DNA of 64,000 bases from CAVSMC01 sp963728935 (lineage in GTDB: Bacteria > Pseudomonadota > Gammaproteobacteria > Burkholderiales > Casimicrobiaceae), in the NCBI GenBank assembly GCA_963728935.1, contig CAVSMC010000001.1, positions 4,216,001 through 4,280,000 of the forward strand, in the 5' to 3' direction. The translations under genes and the position numbers were made by a program. The stretch's first letter is position 1. Each line of letters begins with the position of its first letter. Of this stretch, positions 17,981 through 26,696 are shown piece after piece. The notes under the pieces are model-generated. The model was not told the origin of the DNA. It saw nothing but the letters and a program-made list of their open reading frames with translations, and ran no database searches.

Positions 17981-19750
17981 TCAGGGGGTCCTCGCAGAGG
18001 GCGCCTTGTGTCGACGCAATTTCGCAACGGCGAACTTGGCCGCTTGCGTCGTCGTGTACATCTGCATCTCCTGGAACTCACTTTCCTGCACGGGCGTCAT
18101 GGCAACATCCGTATACACACCGGGGTCGCGCTCGACGCGTCGAAGAAGGCGCCAGTGTTGCCAGTACATTCGACCGAATCGAACATTCTTCGACAGCATT
18201 TCCCAAGCGTAGCAAGCGTGGAACACGAACGGATTTTCCAGTGGCATCCCCGGCCGACGATCACGCCGGTACTTGCGCCTGAAAAGCCCTCCGTCCAGCG
18301 GGTGCACGTTCTCGATGCGCGGCACCGCGTGAAACGTCAGCAGCTTGAGCATCATGTTGCGCGGATCGTAGCCCCACAGCTTGGCCCGGCGGATCACCTT
18401 TTCGACGTGCTCGGGCGAATAGTAGAGGTCCCAGGCTTTGTGGTAGATCGCGAGCAGCTCTTCGTCCGACATCGTGGAATGGCGAGTATTGACATGGACC
18501 AGATCGTACCGATTCATGTCGCGCTCCATGTCCACGCCTGCCAAGTGCAGCTTCTGGTGATCGGCGGAGCCGGGCAGCGGCGTCAGAATGAAGAATTCGA
18601 GCAGATCGATCGCAAGCTCGCGCTTGATGATGCCGATGTCGCGCTCGATGGACTCCGGCGTGTCACCCGGAAAGCCGAGGATGTAGCCGGCATACGTAAG
18701 CGCGCCCACGCGATGCCACGCCTGTAGCATCGCACGGTACTCGGTAATCTGGTTCTGCCCCTTCCTCGCCGCCTTGAGCGCATCCGGATTGATGCTCTCC
18801 AGGCCGATGAATACGCGGTTGACTCCGGCCCGGCCCGCCTTTTCGATGAAGCCGCGGATCTTGTGCGACATGGTATCCACTTGCGCCACTATCTGAATAC
18901 GCAGACCCTCAACTTCCCGCATCTCGATCAGGCGGTCGAATATCGCTTCCCAGCTTTGATTGCGCGCAAGGTTGTCGTCGGTGATGAAGAAGTTGTGTAC
19001 GTCCTGCGCGAGATTGGCACGCACGAGTTGCTCGACGTCGTCGGCGCTGCGCGACCGCGATTGGCGTCCCTGGACGTTGATGATCGTGCAGAAGCTGCAC
19101 AGAAAGGGACAGCCACGGCCGGCGTCAAAGCTCGTTCGTGTGCCGCTGGTGCGGCGAACGACGTCGACCGGTAGATACGGAACGGGCGAGCCCTGCAAGC
19201 CAGGTAGGTCTTTCATGAAATTGCTGAGCGGCTGCATCTCATTGCGATAGGCCGCGCGCAGCACATCATCCAGTCGGCCCTCCGCCTCGCCGGCGAACAA
19301 GGCGATGCCGAGATCCATCGCTTCCTGCAGTTCCGATGGGATGCGCGGCAGCATTGCGATGCATCCGCTGACATGGAAGCCGCCGATGCAGACGGGGATG
19401 CCCGCGGCGCGCAGCGGCCGGGCGATATCCACGGCGCGCGGAAACTGATTGGTTTGGACGCCCACGAGGCCAACCAACCCGCGGCCTCCGCTCTTGCGTA
19501 TCTGCTGGATGATGTCGTCCGGCCTGATCCGCGTGTTGGTCTCGTCCCAGGCAGTGATGCGGATCTCGACGTGCTCGCCCAGCACCCGACGCCGGGCGCA
19601 ATCCAGCGCAAGTCCGTACAGCGTCGCCAACGTGTTCGCAGGGATGGAGGAGCGCGCCCACTGGATGACGTATCCCTCATCATCGTAGTGAGAAGGCTTG
19701 ATCAGAAACAACTGGAAAAGCTCTCTCGCGTTTGACTTCGTGGCGCCCAT
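17981..19750 (-). CDS. B12-binding radical SAM protein
   Basis: A 589-residue protein. Residues ~10-160 form a cobalamin-binding-like Rossmann domain (FLIKPSHYDDEGYVIQW, then CIGGFHVSG). A radical SAM domain follows, with the iron-sulfur motif CPFLCSFC (Cys ~214, 218, 221), then YILGFPGDTPESIE and FFILTPLPGSADH. A long C-terminal helical region rich in Trp, Arg and Lys ends the protein. The ATG at 19750 follows GGAG; the open frame upstream lacks protein character. Members methylate or rearrange unreactive carbons in lipids, hopanoids, antibiotics or cofactors. No partner gene is beside it, so the substrate is unknown. It interrupts the bug-leuCD / leuB-tct arrangement and may be an insertion. 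Confidence 0.85.
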   Translation of the reverse strand: MGATKSNARELFQLFLIKPSHYDDEGYVIQWARSSIPANTLATLYGLALDCARRRVLGEHVEIRITAWDETNTRIRPDDIIQQIRKSGGRGLVGLVGVQTNQFPRAVDIARPLRAAGIPVCIGGFHVSGCIAMLPRIPSELQEAMDLGIALFAGEAEGRLDDVLRAAYRNEMQPLSNFMKDLPGLQGSPVPYLPVDVVRRTSGTRTSFDAGRGCPFLCSFCTIINVQGRQSRSRSADDVEQLVRANLAQDVHNFFITDDNLARNQSWEAIFDRLIEMREVEGLRIQIVAQVDTMSHKIRGFIEKAGRAGVNRVFIGLESINPDALKAARKGQNQITEYRAMLQAWHRVGALTYAGYILGFPGDTPESIERDIGIIKRELAIDLLEFFILTPLPGSADHQKLHLAGVDMERDMNRYDLVHVNTRHSTMSDEELLAIYHKAWDLYYSPEHVEKVIRRAKLWGYDPRNMMLKLLTFHAVPRIENVHPLDGGLFRRKYRRDRRPGMPLENPFVFHACYAWEMLSKNVRFGRMYWQHWRLLRRVERDPGVYTDVAMTPVQESEFQEMQMYTTTQAAKFAVAKLRRHKAPSARTP

Positions 19751-20004
19751 GGCAACTCCGTACTTGTAATCGCCCGACACGGCCAGTCCGGTGCAAGCCG
19801 ATTCTAGTAGACCCACGGAAAAAGGGCGCGGTGCCAGCCGCCGCTCACGCCCCGCGTCCGATAGCGACCGTCTCGGCCGGAGCGCACGTGAACGCTCGGC
19901 TCGATCATCCCTCACGCCCTACTGATGTGCGCCGACGGGGTGATTCGGTAATCCACGGCGCCGGTGCGGCTTGGGTCGAAGCCCGATACCGGGCGTTGCG
20001 TCCT

Positions 20005-20661
20005 TCACCGCGGCCGGCGTCTCGACTCCGACGTTGAGTGGCCGCTATTGAGAACGTCGACCTGCTGCTGGGGTTCCGCCAGCCGACGTTCGAACTCGAC
20101 GATCTCGCCGATACGGCTCATCGTGTAGTCGAGCTCGTCCAGACCCTTCAACAGGCAGTGCTTCGAGAAGGGGTCGATGTCGAAGCGCTGCGTCGCCCCA
20201 TCCGGTGCCGTAACGGTCTGCACGTCGAGATCGACCACGATGCGGCTCCCGGGAGCTCGCTGCACCGCGTCGATCATCCCCTCGACGACCGGGTCGGGCA
20301 GCACGATCGGCAGCAGGCCGTTCTTGAGTGCGTTCGAGAAGAAGATGTCGCCGAAGCTCGGCGCGATCACGGCGCCGATTCCGTAGTCGTACAGCGCCCA
20401 CACCGCGTGCTCGCGCGACGAGCCGCAACCGAAATTACGCTCGGCGACGACGATGCTCGCGTGCCGATACGCGTCGCGGTTCAGCACGAAGTCCGGATTC
20501 TCCGAACCGTCCTTGCGAAAGCGCAAATCGCGAAACAGGTACTCGCCGAAATCGTTCGCGCGGGGCTTCTGCAGATAACGCGCCGGAATGATCTGATCGG
20601 TATCGAAGTTCGGTTGCGCGATCGGCACGGCAACGGCATCGAGTCGCCGGAACGGCTTCAT
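20005..20661 (-). CDS. leuD: 3-isopropylmalate dehydratase small subunit
   Basis: A 218-residue swivel-domain subunit of the aconitase-like isomerase. Motifs are PNFDTDQIIPARYL at residues ~17-30, NFGCGSSREHAVWAL and IAPSFGDIFFSNALKNGLLP. With LeuC it interconverts 2- and 3-isopropylmalate or a related hydroxy acid. The ATG overlaps the leuC stop as ATGA, so expression is coupled. The C-terminal tail beyond ~205 is Arg/Ser-rich and atypical. Confidence 0.95.
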   Translation of the reverse strand: MKPFRRLDAVAVPIAQPNFDTDQIIPARYLQKPRANDFGEYLFRDLRFRKDGSENPDFVLNRDAYRHASIVVAERNFGCGSSREHAVWALYDYGIGAVIAPSFGDIFFSNALKNGLLPIVLPDPVVEGMIDAVQRAPGSRIVVDLDVQTVTAPDGATQRFDIDPFSKHCLLKGLDELDYTMSRIGEIVEFERRLAEPQQQVDVLNSGHSTSESRRRPR

Positions 20662-22097
20662 CGCGATGCCCTGCCCGCGAGCAATGCGCGTACGTCGGTC
20701 AGGCGGCCGCTCACCGCGGCAGCGGCCGCCATCGCGGGACTCATCAGATGCGTGCGCGAGCCGGGTCCCTGCCGCCCGACGAAGTTGCGGTTCGACGTCG
20801 ACGCGCACCGTTGCCCGGGCGCGACGACATCACCGTTGGTGCCGAGACACATCGAGCAGCCGGCGTAACGCCACTGGAAACCCGCCGCTTTGAAGATGCG
20901 GTCGAGTCCTTCGGCCTCGGCTTGCGCCTTCACCAGACCCGAACCCGGCACGACCCATGCTTCGACGCCGGCGGCGATGTGCCGGCCCGCGACGACCGAC
21001 GCCGCAACGCGCAGATCCTCGATGCGCCCGTTCGTGCAGGAGCCGATGAAAACGCGATCGATCGCGACGTCGGTCATCGGTGTGCCGGGCGCAAGGCCCA
21101 TGTAGGCGATCGCGCGAGCCTGCGCGTCGCGGCGTTCGGCGCTCGGCGCCATCGTCGGATCGGGCACGCGTCCGGTGATCGGAATCGCGTTCTCGGGGCT
21201 GGTTCCCCACGTCACCATCGGCACGATTTCACCGGCGCGCAAGGAGACTTCGCGATCGAACGAAGCACCCGCATCGGTCGGCAGCGCGCGCCAGCGCGCG
21301 ATCTCGCGATCCCATTGCGCGTCACGGGGCGCAAACGGGCGCCCCGCGAGATACTCGAACGTCGCATCGTCCGGCGCGACCAGGCCCGCGCGCGCTCCGG
21401 CCTCGATCGACATGTTGCAGACGGTGAGCCGCCCTTCGATCGAAAGGCTCGTCACCGCCGACCCGGCGTACTCGATCACGTGGCCGCTCGCGCCGGCCGC
21501 GCCGATCGTCGCGATGATCGCGAGCACGACATCTTTCGGCGCAACGCCGTCCTGCAGGTTCCCGTCGACCGAGACGCGCAACGTCTTCGGCTTGCGCTGC
21601 CAGATCGATTGCGACGCGAGCACGTGGCTCACCTCGGTCGCGCCGATGCCGAACGCGAGCGCGCCGAGCGCGCCGTGCGTCGACGTGTGGCTGTCGCCGC
21701 AGACGACCGTCATCCCGGGCCAGACGAGCCCCTGCTCGGGCGCGATCACGTGGACGATGCCCTGCCGCGGATCGTCCAACCCAAAGCAGGTGATGCCGGC
21801 GTTCGCGCTGTCGCGCACGAGTGCCTGCGCCATGTTGCGCTTTTCGACGTCGGCGATCGTAGCGAGATCGCGGCTGTTGGTCGGAACGTAGTGATCGGGT
21901 GTGCCGAACGTCCGCTGCGGCGCGCGGACCGCGATGCCGCGTTGGCGCAACATCTCGAAGGCGGGCGCGGAGCCGTCCTGTACCAGATGGCGGTCGACGT
22001 AGAGCAGCGCTTGCCCATCCTCGCGCTCGACGATCCGATGGCGTGCCCAGATCTTGTCGAACAGCGTTTGCGGACCGTTCGCCGTGCGCGTATCCAT
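20658..22097 (-). CDS. leuC: 3-isopropylmalate dehydratase large subunit
   Basis: A 479-residue [4Fe-4S] hydro-lyase subunit. Cluster cysteines are visible in FIGSCTNGR and AGCSMCLGTNGD. Other family motifs are VCGDSHTSTHGALGALAFG, CNMSIEAGARAGLVAPD and AWVVPGSGLVK. The ATG at 22097 lies 29 bases after the stop of the Bug binding-protein gene, giving a bug-leuC-leuD operon. Attachment to a carboxylate-importer gene rather than to leuB suggests that this copy may act on an imported acid; biosynthetic leuCD genes usually sit directly with leuB. It matches LeuC better than aconitase. Confidence 0.95.
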   Translation of the reverse strand: MDTRTANGPQTLFDKIWARHRIVEREDGQALLYVDRHLVQDGSAPAFEMLRQRGIAVRAPQRTFGTPDHYVPTNSRDLATIADVEKRNMAQALVRDSANAGITCFGLDDPRQGIVHVIAPEQGLVWPGMTVVCGDSHTSTHGALGALAFGIGATEVSHVLASQSIWQRKPKTLRVSVDGNLQDGVAPKDVVLAIIATIGAAGASGHVIEYAGSAVTSLSIEGRLTVCNMSIEAGARAGLVAPDDATFEYLAGRPFAPRDAQWDREIARWRALPTDAGASFDREVSLRAGEIVPMVTWGTSPENAIPITGRVPDPTMAPSAERRDAQARAIAYMGLAPGTPMTDVAIDRVFIGSCTNGRIEDLRVAASVVAGRHIAAGVEAWVVPGSGLVKAQAEAEGLDRIFKAAGFQWRYAGCSMCLGTNGDVVAPGQRCASTSNRNFVGRQGPGSRTHLMSPAMAAAAAVSGRLTDVRALLAGRASR

Positions 22098-22126
22098 CCG
22101 CTGTCGTCCGTGCAGCGCTGGGACCG

Positions 22127-23113
22127 CTAATCGACCTTGTTCGCGCCCGAGATCCGGACCACTTCGCCGTAGCGCTTGATCTCGGCTTGTACGAACTTGG
22201 CGAAATCGTTCGGCGTGCCCTTGCCCGGGTCCGCTGCCAATTTGCTCATCCGATCGCGCATGTCCGGCGTCTGCAGGATCGCATTGATCTCGGAGTTGAG
22301 GCGGTCGACGATCGCCTTCGGCGTGTTCGCCGGCGCCATGACGCCGTAGAACGTCGACGTGTGCACGCCCGGAACGCCGGACTCGTCGAGCGTCGGCACG
22401 TTCGGCAACTGCGCGTTTCGCATCGGCGATGCGACGGCAAGCGCCTTCAACCTTCCGGCAGCGACGAACGGCAGGCACGTCGGCGGATCGAGCATGTAAT
22501 CGACTTGACCGGCCAGCAGCGCCGTCTCGGCCGGAGACGTCCCCTTGTACGCGACATGCGTCGCGTCGATCTTCGCGGCGGTGTTGAACATCACGCCGAA
22601 CAGATGCTGCGATGAGCCGACGCCGCCGGACCCGAAGTTGAGCTTGCCGGGCTTCGATTTGGCGAGCGCAACGAGCTCCTTCGCCGAATTCACCGGAGAC
22701 GACGAGGGAACGACCAGAAAGCTCGGCACGGAGTAGACGAGCGCGACGAAGGCGAAGTCCTTGATGGGATCGAAGCCGAGATTCGTGTAGAGATGCGGAT
22801 TGACCGCGTTCGGCGACAGCGAGCCCATGAGCAACGTGTACCCGTCCGGGCTTTCGTGCGTGAACAGCGCCGTTCCGAGGTTGCCTGCCGCGCCGGGCCT
22901 GTTCTCGATCACGATCGGTTGCCCGAGCCGCTCCGACAGCGGCTGCGAGATCATCCGCGCGGCGGTATCGACGCCGCCGCCGGGCGGCCAAGGCACGATC
23001 ATCTTGATCGGCTTCGACGGATAGGTCTGCGCGAAAGCGACGCCGCTACATGCCAGCATCATCGCGACGATGCAGAGGCGTCTGAACGCACCTGCGATGT
23101 CCGTGGGATTCAT
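22127..23113 (-). CDS. Bug-family (TctC) tricarboxylate-binding protein
   Basis: A 328-residue periplasmic binding protein with a signal peptide (RRLCIVAMMLACSGVAFA, cleavage before QTYPSKPI). The Bug hallmarks are IKMIVPWPPGGGVDTAAR, VIENRPGAAGNLGT and FVALVYSVPSFLVV near residue 120. Bug proteins deliver carboxylates or small aromatics to TctAB permeases and are greatly expanded in Burkholderiales. The ATG at 23113 follows GGAGGATCG. It leads the operon with leuC and leuD and is probably the missing third component of the TctAB permease encoded at 13236-15206. Confidence 0.93.
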   Translation of the reverse strand: MNPTDIAGAFRRLCIVAMMLACSGVAFAQTYPSKPIKMIVPWPPGGGVDTAARMISQPLSERLGQPIVIENRPGAAGNLGTALFTHESPDGYTLLMGSLSPNAVNPHLYTNLGFDPIKDFAFVALVYSVPSFLVVPSSSPVNSAKELVALAKSKPGKLNFGSGGVGSSQHLFGVMFNTAAKIDATHVAYKGTSPAETALLAGQVDYMLDPPTCLPFVAAGRLKALAVASPMRNAQLPNVPTLDESGVPGVHTSTFYGVMAPANTPKAIVDRLNSEINAILQTPDMRDRMSKLAADPGKGTPNDFAKFVQAEIKRYGEVVRISGANKVD

Positions 23114-23422
23114 GTGCTCGATCCTCCATGATCGGCCATTGGCCTGTCGAATTGAGTGGGTTGCCCGCCCGAGCCACCCGCTGTCCGACGAGACGGCCAT
23201 CGGCTCGAGATAACTCATTGATTCGCGGTACACGACGCGATTCTAACCCCAGAGGCCAATCGTCGTCCGAGCGCTCGCGACCGTCGACCAACCTTTTCGT
23301 GCCGGTCGCCGTCGGACCGGTGCTTGCCGCGGCGACGTTGAATCTAGAATGCGAGCAAGGAACGACGGCCGCTCGCCGTCGTCGGAGACGTTGAGCGGGT
23401 TAGCCGAGCCAGGAGTGACGTC
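23114..23422. other. Divergent intergenic region of bug and hppD
   Basis: This 309-base region carries both promoters. On the plus strand TTGCCG (23324-23329) and TAGAAT (23345-23350), 15 bases apart, form a weak promoter candidate for hppD. No gene is seen. Confidence 0.35.
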
Positions 23423-24499
23423 ATGCCGGATCTCTTCGAAAACCCGATGGGGCTGATGGGCTTCGAATTCGTCGAATTCGCCTCGCCGGCTCCGAACGTG
23501 CTCGAACCGGTCTTCGAGCGGATGGGCTTCGTCCACGTCGCCGATCATCGATCGAAGGATGTGGCGCTGTACCGGCAGGGCGATATCAACTTCGTCGTCA
23601 ATCGCGAGCCCAAGAGTGCGGCGTACTACTTCGCCGCCGAACACGGCGCCTCGGCGTGTGGCATGGCGTTTCGCGTCAAGGACTCGCACAAGGCTTACGC
23701 GCGCGCACTCGATCTCGGCGCGCAGCCGGTGGAGATGCCGACCGGTCCGATGGAGCTGCGGCTCCCGGCGATCCGCGGCATCGGCGGCGCGCCGCTGTAT
23801 CTGATCGATCGCTTCGAAGAGGGCAAGTCGATCTACGACATCGACTTCGAGTTCCGTCCCGGCGCCGACCATCATCCGAGGGGCCACGGCCTCACGATCA
23901 TCGATCACCTGACGCACAACGTCTATCGCGGCCGGATGGCGTACTGGGCGGAGTTCTATCAGCGCATCTTCAACTTCCGCGAGATGCGCTACTTCGACAT
24001 CAAGGGCGAATACACGGGGCTCACGTCGCGCGCGATGACGGCACCGGACGGCAAGATCCGCATTCCGCTGAACGAGGAAGCGTCGAAGACGACCGGCCAG
24101 ATCGAAGAGTTCCTGATGAAGTTCAACGGCGAAGGTATCCAGCACATAGCGTTGCTGACCGACGACTTGCTCGAAAGCCTCGATGCGCTGCGCGCGAGCG
24201 GCATCCCGCTGATGGCGGCCCCGCCGGCAACGTACTATGAGATGCTCGACGAGCGCATGCCCGGCCACGGAGAAAGGGTCGAGGACTTGCAACTGCGCGG
24301 CATCCTGCTCGACGGCACGACGGAAGGCGGCCGCCGGCGGTTGCTGCTGCAGATCTTTTCCGCAGCGCTGTTCGGGCCGGTGTTCTTCGAATTCATCCAG
24401 CGCAAAGGCGACGAAGGATTCGGAGAAGGCAACTTCAAGGCGTTGTTCGAATCGCTCGAGCGCGACCAGTTGCGCCGCGGCGTCATTGAATCGGCGTAG
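23423..24499 (+). CDS. hppD: 4-hydroxyphenylpyruvate dioxygenase
   Basis: A 358-residue non-haem iron(II) enzyme that converts 4-hydroxyphenylpyruvate to homogentisate in tyrosine breakdown. It has two vicinal-oxygen-chelate domains. The iron ligands are His in LTIIDHLTHNVY, His in GEGIQHIALLT and Glu in FFEFIQRKGDEGFGEGNF, and the C-terminal gating helix region FKALFESLERDQ is present. The length is normal for bacteria. fahA follows after 15 bases, so they form an operon; homogentisate dioxygenase and maleylacetoacetate isomerase are not in the window. Confidence 0.97.
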   Translation: MPDLFENPMGLMGFEFVEFASPAPNVLEPVFERMGFVHVADHRSKDVALYRQGDINFVVNREPKSAAYYFAAEHGASACGMAFRVKDSHKAYARALDLGAQPVEMPTGPMELRLPAIRGIGGAPLYLIDRFEEGKSIYDIDFEFRPGADHHPRGHGLTIIDHLTHNVYRGRMAYWAEFYQRIFNFREMRYFDIKGEYTGLTSRAMTAPDGKIRIPLNEEASKTTGQIEEFLMKFNGEGIQHIALLTDDLLESLDALRASGIPLMAAPPATYYEMLDERMPGHGERVEDLQLRGILLDGTTEGGRRRLLLQIFSAALFGPVFFEFIQRKGDEGFGEGNFKALFESLERDQLRRGVIESA

Positions 24500-24514
24500 G
24501 CGTCGCAGACTCCC

Positions 24515-25798
24515 ATGACCGATCCGAAGGCCATCGACGAGTCGCACGCCGCCGATCTTACGAGCTGGGTCGAGTCAGCCAACGATCCCGACACCGACTT
24601 TCCGATTCAGAATTTGCCGCTGGGCCGCTTTCGCCGCGATGCGCACGAGCCGCCGCGGATCGGCGTTGCCATCGGCGATCAGGTCCTCGACGTCGCACGT
24701 GCCGGGTTGCTCGCGCACAGCGACATGGCAACGCTCATGCGGGCCGGGCCTGCCGCGTGGCGCGCGCTGCGCACCGCGCTGTCGAACGCGCTGCGATCCG
24801 GCATCGCGAGCGAGTCGTCGCTTCGCAACGCGCTGCACTCGATCGGCGACGTTCAGATGGAGCTGCCGTGCGACATCGGCTCGTACACGGATTTCTACGC
24901 CGGTATCCACCACGCCACTGCGGTCGGCAAGCTGTTCCGCCCGGACAACCCGCTGCTGCCCAACTACAAATGGGTGCCGATCGGCTACCACGGCCGTGCG
25001 TCGTCGATTCGCGTCAGCGGTCATGATTTTCGGCGGCCGCTGGGACAGACGAAGGCGCCCGATGCGGCGGCACCGACGTTCGGGCCGACGCGCCGACTCG
25101 ATTACGAGCTCGAGCTCGGCGTTATCGTCGGCATGCCCAATGAGCTCGGCGAACCGGTCCCGATCGAAGAAGCGGACGACCGCGTGTTCGGACTGACGCT
25201 GCTCAACGACTGGAGCGCGCGCGACATCCAGGCGTGGGAATACCAGCCGCTCGGCCCGTTCCTTTCGAAGAATTTCGCCACGACGGTGTCGCCGTGGATC
25301 GTCACGGCCGAAGCGTTGCGGCCGTTTCGCGCGGCCTTCGCGCATCCGCAAGCGGACCCCGCTCCGCTGCCCTATCTCGATTGTGAAGCCAACCGCGAAC
25401 ACGGCGCGATCGAAATCGAGCTTTCGGTCTGGCTGCAGACGGCGAGGATGCGCGACGATGGCACGCCGCCCTTGATGCTGTCGCGATCGAATTCGCGCGA
25501 CGCGTATTGGACGGCCGCGCAGCTGGTCACCCATCACACCGTGAATGGATGCAACCTTGCTGCGGGCGACCTGCTCGGATCGGGCACGCTATCGGGTCCG
25601 AACGAAGACCAGGGCGGATCGCTGCTCGAGCTCACGAAGGGCGGCACGGCGCCGCTGCGCCTGCCCGACGGCGAGACGCGCACCTTCCTCGAGGACGGCG
25701 ACACGGTGGTCTTGCGCGGCCATTGCGACAAGCCCGGATTCCGCCGGATCGGCTTCGGCGAATGCCGCGCCACGGTAAGGCCCGCGAAGGTCCGATGA
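24515..25798 (+). CDS. fahA: Fumarylacetoacetase
   Basis: A 427-residue hydrolase that splits fumarylacetoacetate to fumarate and acetoacetate, the last step of tyrosine degradation. It shows YTDFYAGIHHATAVGKLFRP (metal Asp, catalytic His), IGYHGRASSIRVSGHDF, the metal-binding DYELELGVIVG, LNDWSARDIQAWEYQPLGPF and GDLLGSGTLSGP. Length is full. It is co-transcribed with hppD. Confidence 0.97.
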   Translation: MTDPKAIDESHAADLTSWVESANDPDTDFPIQNLPLGRFRRDAHEPPRIGVAIGDQVLDVARAGLLAHSDMATLMRAGPAAWRALRTALSNALRSGIASESSLRNALHSIGDVQMELPCDIGSYTDFYAGIHHATAVGKLFRPDNPLLPNYKWVPIGYHGRASSIRVSGHDFRRPLGQTKAPDAAAPTFGPTRRLDYELELGVIVGMPNELGEPVPIEEADDRVFGLTLLNDWSARDIQAWEYQPLGPFLSKNFATTVSPWIVTAEALRPFRAAFAHPQADPAPLPYLDCEANREHGAIEIELSVWLQTARMRDDGTPPLMLSRSNSRDAYWTAAQLVTHHTVNGCNLAAGDLLGSGTLSGPNEDQGGSLLELTKGGTAPLRLPDGETRTFLEDGDTVVLRGHCDKPGFRRIGFGECRATVRPAKVR

Positions 25799-25859
25799 GC
25801 GATCCGGCCCATGCATTGGCCGCGGAGCTTGCTCGGTACGCGGCTCGGCCAATCGATGG

Positions 25860-26594
25860 TTACGTTCGCGTGTCGGCGCTGCCGGCGGAGGGCTTCGAGC
25901 TCTTCGTCTGACGCGCGCCCATCGCAGCCGCCATTCGGCTCTCGAGATCGCCTTCGAACGCGATCGGCTTCGCGTCCTTGCCGCGGATGAAACGCGCGAC
26001 ACGTTCGGGAAAGAGCTCGAAGTACACCGACGCGCCGGCGTAGATCGCGATGAGAATGAAGCCGCCGACCCTGGGGCCCAACAGCGGAACCAGACCTGTG
26101 ACCATTGCGATGAAGATCGTGATCCACCGTGCGGTCAGAAACAGCATGCGGCCGGCGAGCACCCGATCGTCGTCGCTGCGCGTGGCGAGATCGCGATGCA
26201 GTTGGACGGCCGCGAGCACGGACATTGCCGCCTGCACGGCGAGGGCGCCGAGGAAAGCGCGATTCGAGAACAATGCCCACGTCGCCGGATCTTCGCCGAG
26301 CGTGATCCACAGCGGGACGGCGAGAGGAAACGCCATGATCGAGCCGAGGAAGCCAAGACCGATCGCGGTTTTCGTCCAGTCTTTCCAGCCGGAGATCGGC
26401 CGATCGTTGTCGTCCCCCGTGACATGGATCATCACCAGCAGCACCAGCGCGCCAAAGCCGAGGAACGTATCGACGTAGTAGCTGATCAGCACGGCGGCCG
26501 GCGACCAGCCGAGGACGGCAATGCCGACGAGCGGCGTGACGTTCACCGCGACGAGCGAGGCCAGCGCTTCGAGTGATCGGGGTTGTCGATCCAT
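25860..26594 (-). CDS. Integral membrane protein, DUF6498-like
   Basis: A 244-residue protein with five or six predicted membrane segments (for example VAVNVTPLVGIAVLGW, LGFGALVLLVMIHV, FLGSIMAFPLAVPLW, ITIFIAMVTGLVPLLG). The end of the membrane region, SVYFELFPERVARFI, resembles DUF6498 proteins. Function is unknown. Its 3' end converges on fahA with a 61-base gap. The last ~30 residues are polar and low complexity and may not be conserved. Confidence 0.65.
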   Translation of the reverse strand: MDRQPRSLEALASLVAVNVTPLVGIAVLGWSPAAVLISYYVDTFLGFGALVLLVMIHVTGDDNDRPISGWKDWTKTAIGLGFLGSIMAFPLAVPLWITLGEDPATWALFSNRAFLGALAVQAAMSVLAAVQLHRDLATRSDDDRVLAGRMLFLTARWITIFIAMVTGLVPLLGPRVGGFILIAIYAGASVYFELFPERVARFIRGKDAKPIAFEGDLESRMAAAMGARQTKSSKPSAGSADTRT

Positions 26595-26696
26595 GCGGGA
26601 CTCCGGCGATGGCGCGATGCTACGCCAATGCCCGCGCAGCCGCGACGAGATGCAACCGCAGCCGCGGCTAGCGCCGCGGGCTCGCGGTCGCGCGGG

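Noticed and set aside
25795..25911. A 38-codon frame starting at the fahA stop (ATGA overlap)
   Set aside because: It overlaps the end of the opposite-strand membrane protein gene, has no recognised pattern and is short; it may be chance.
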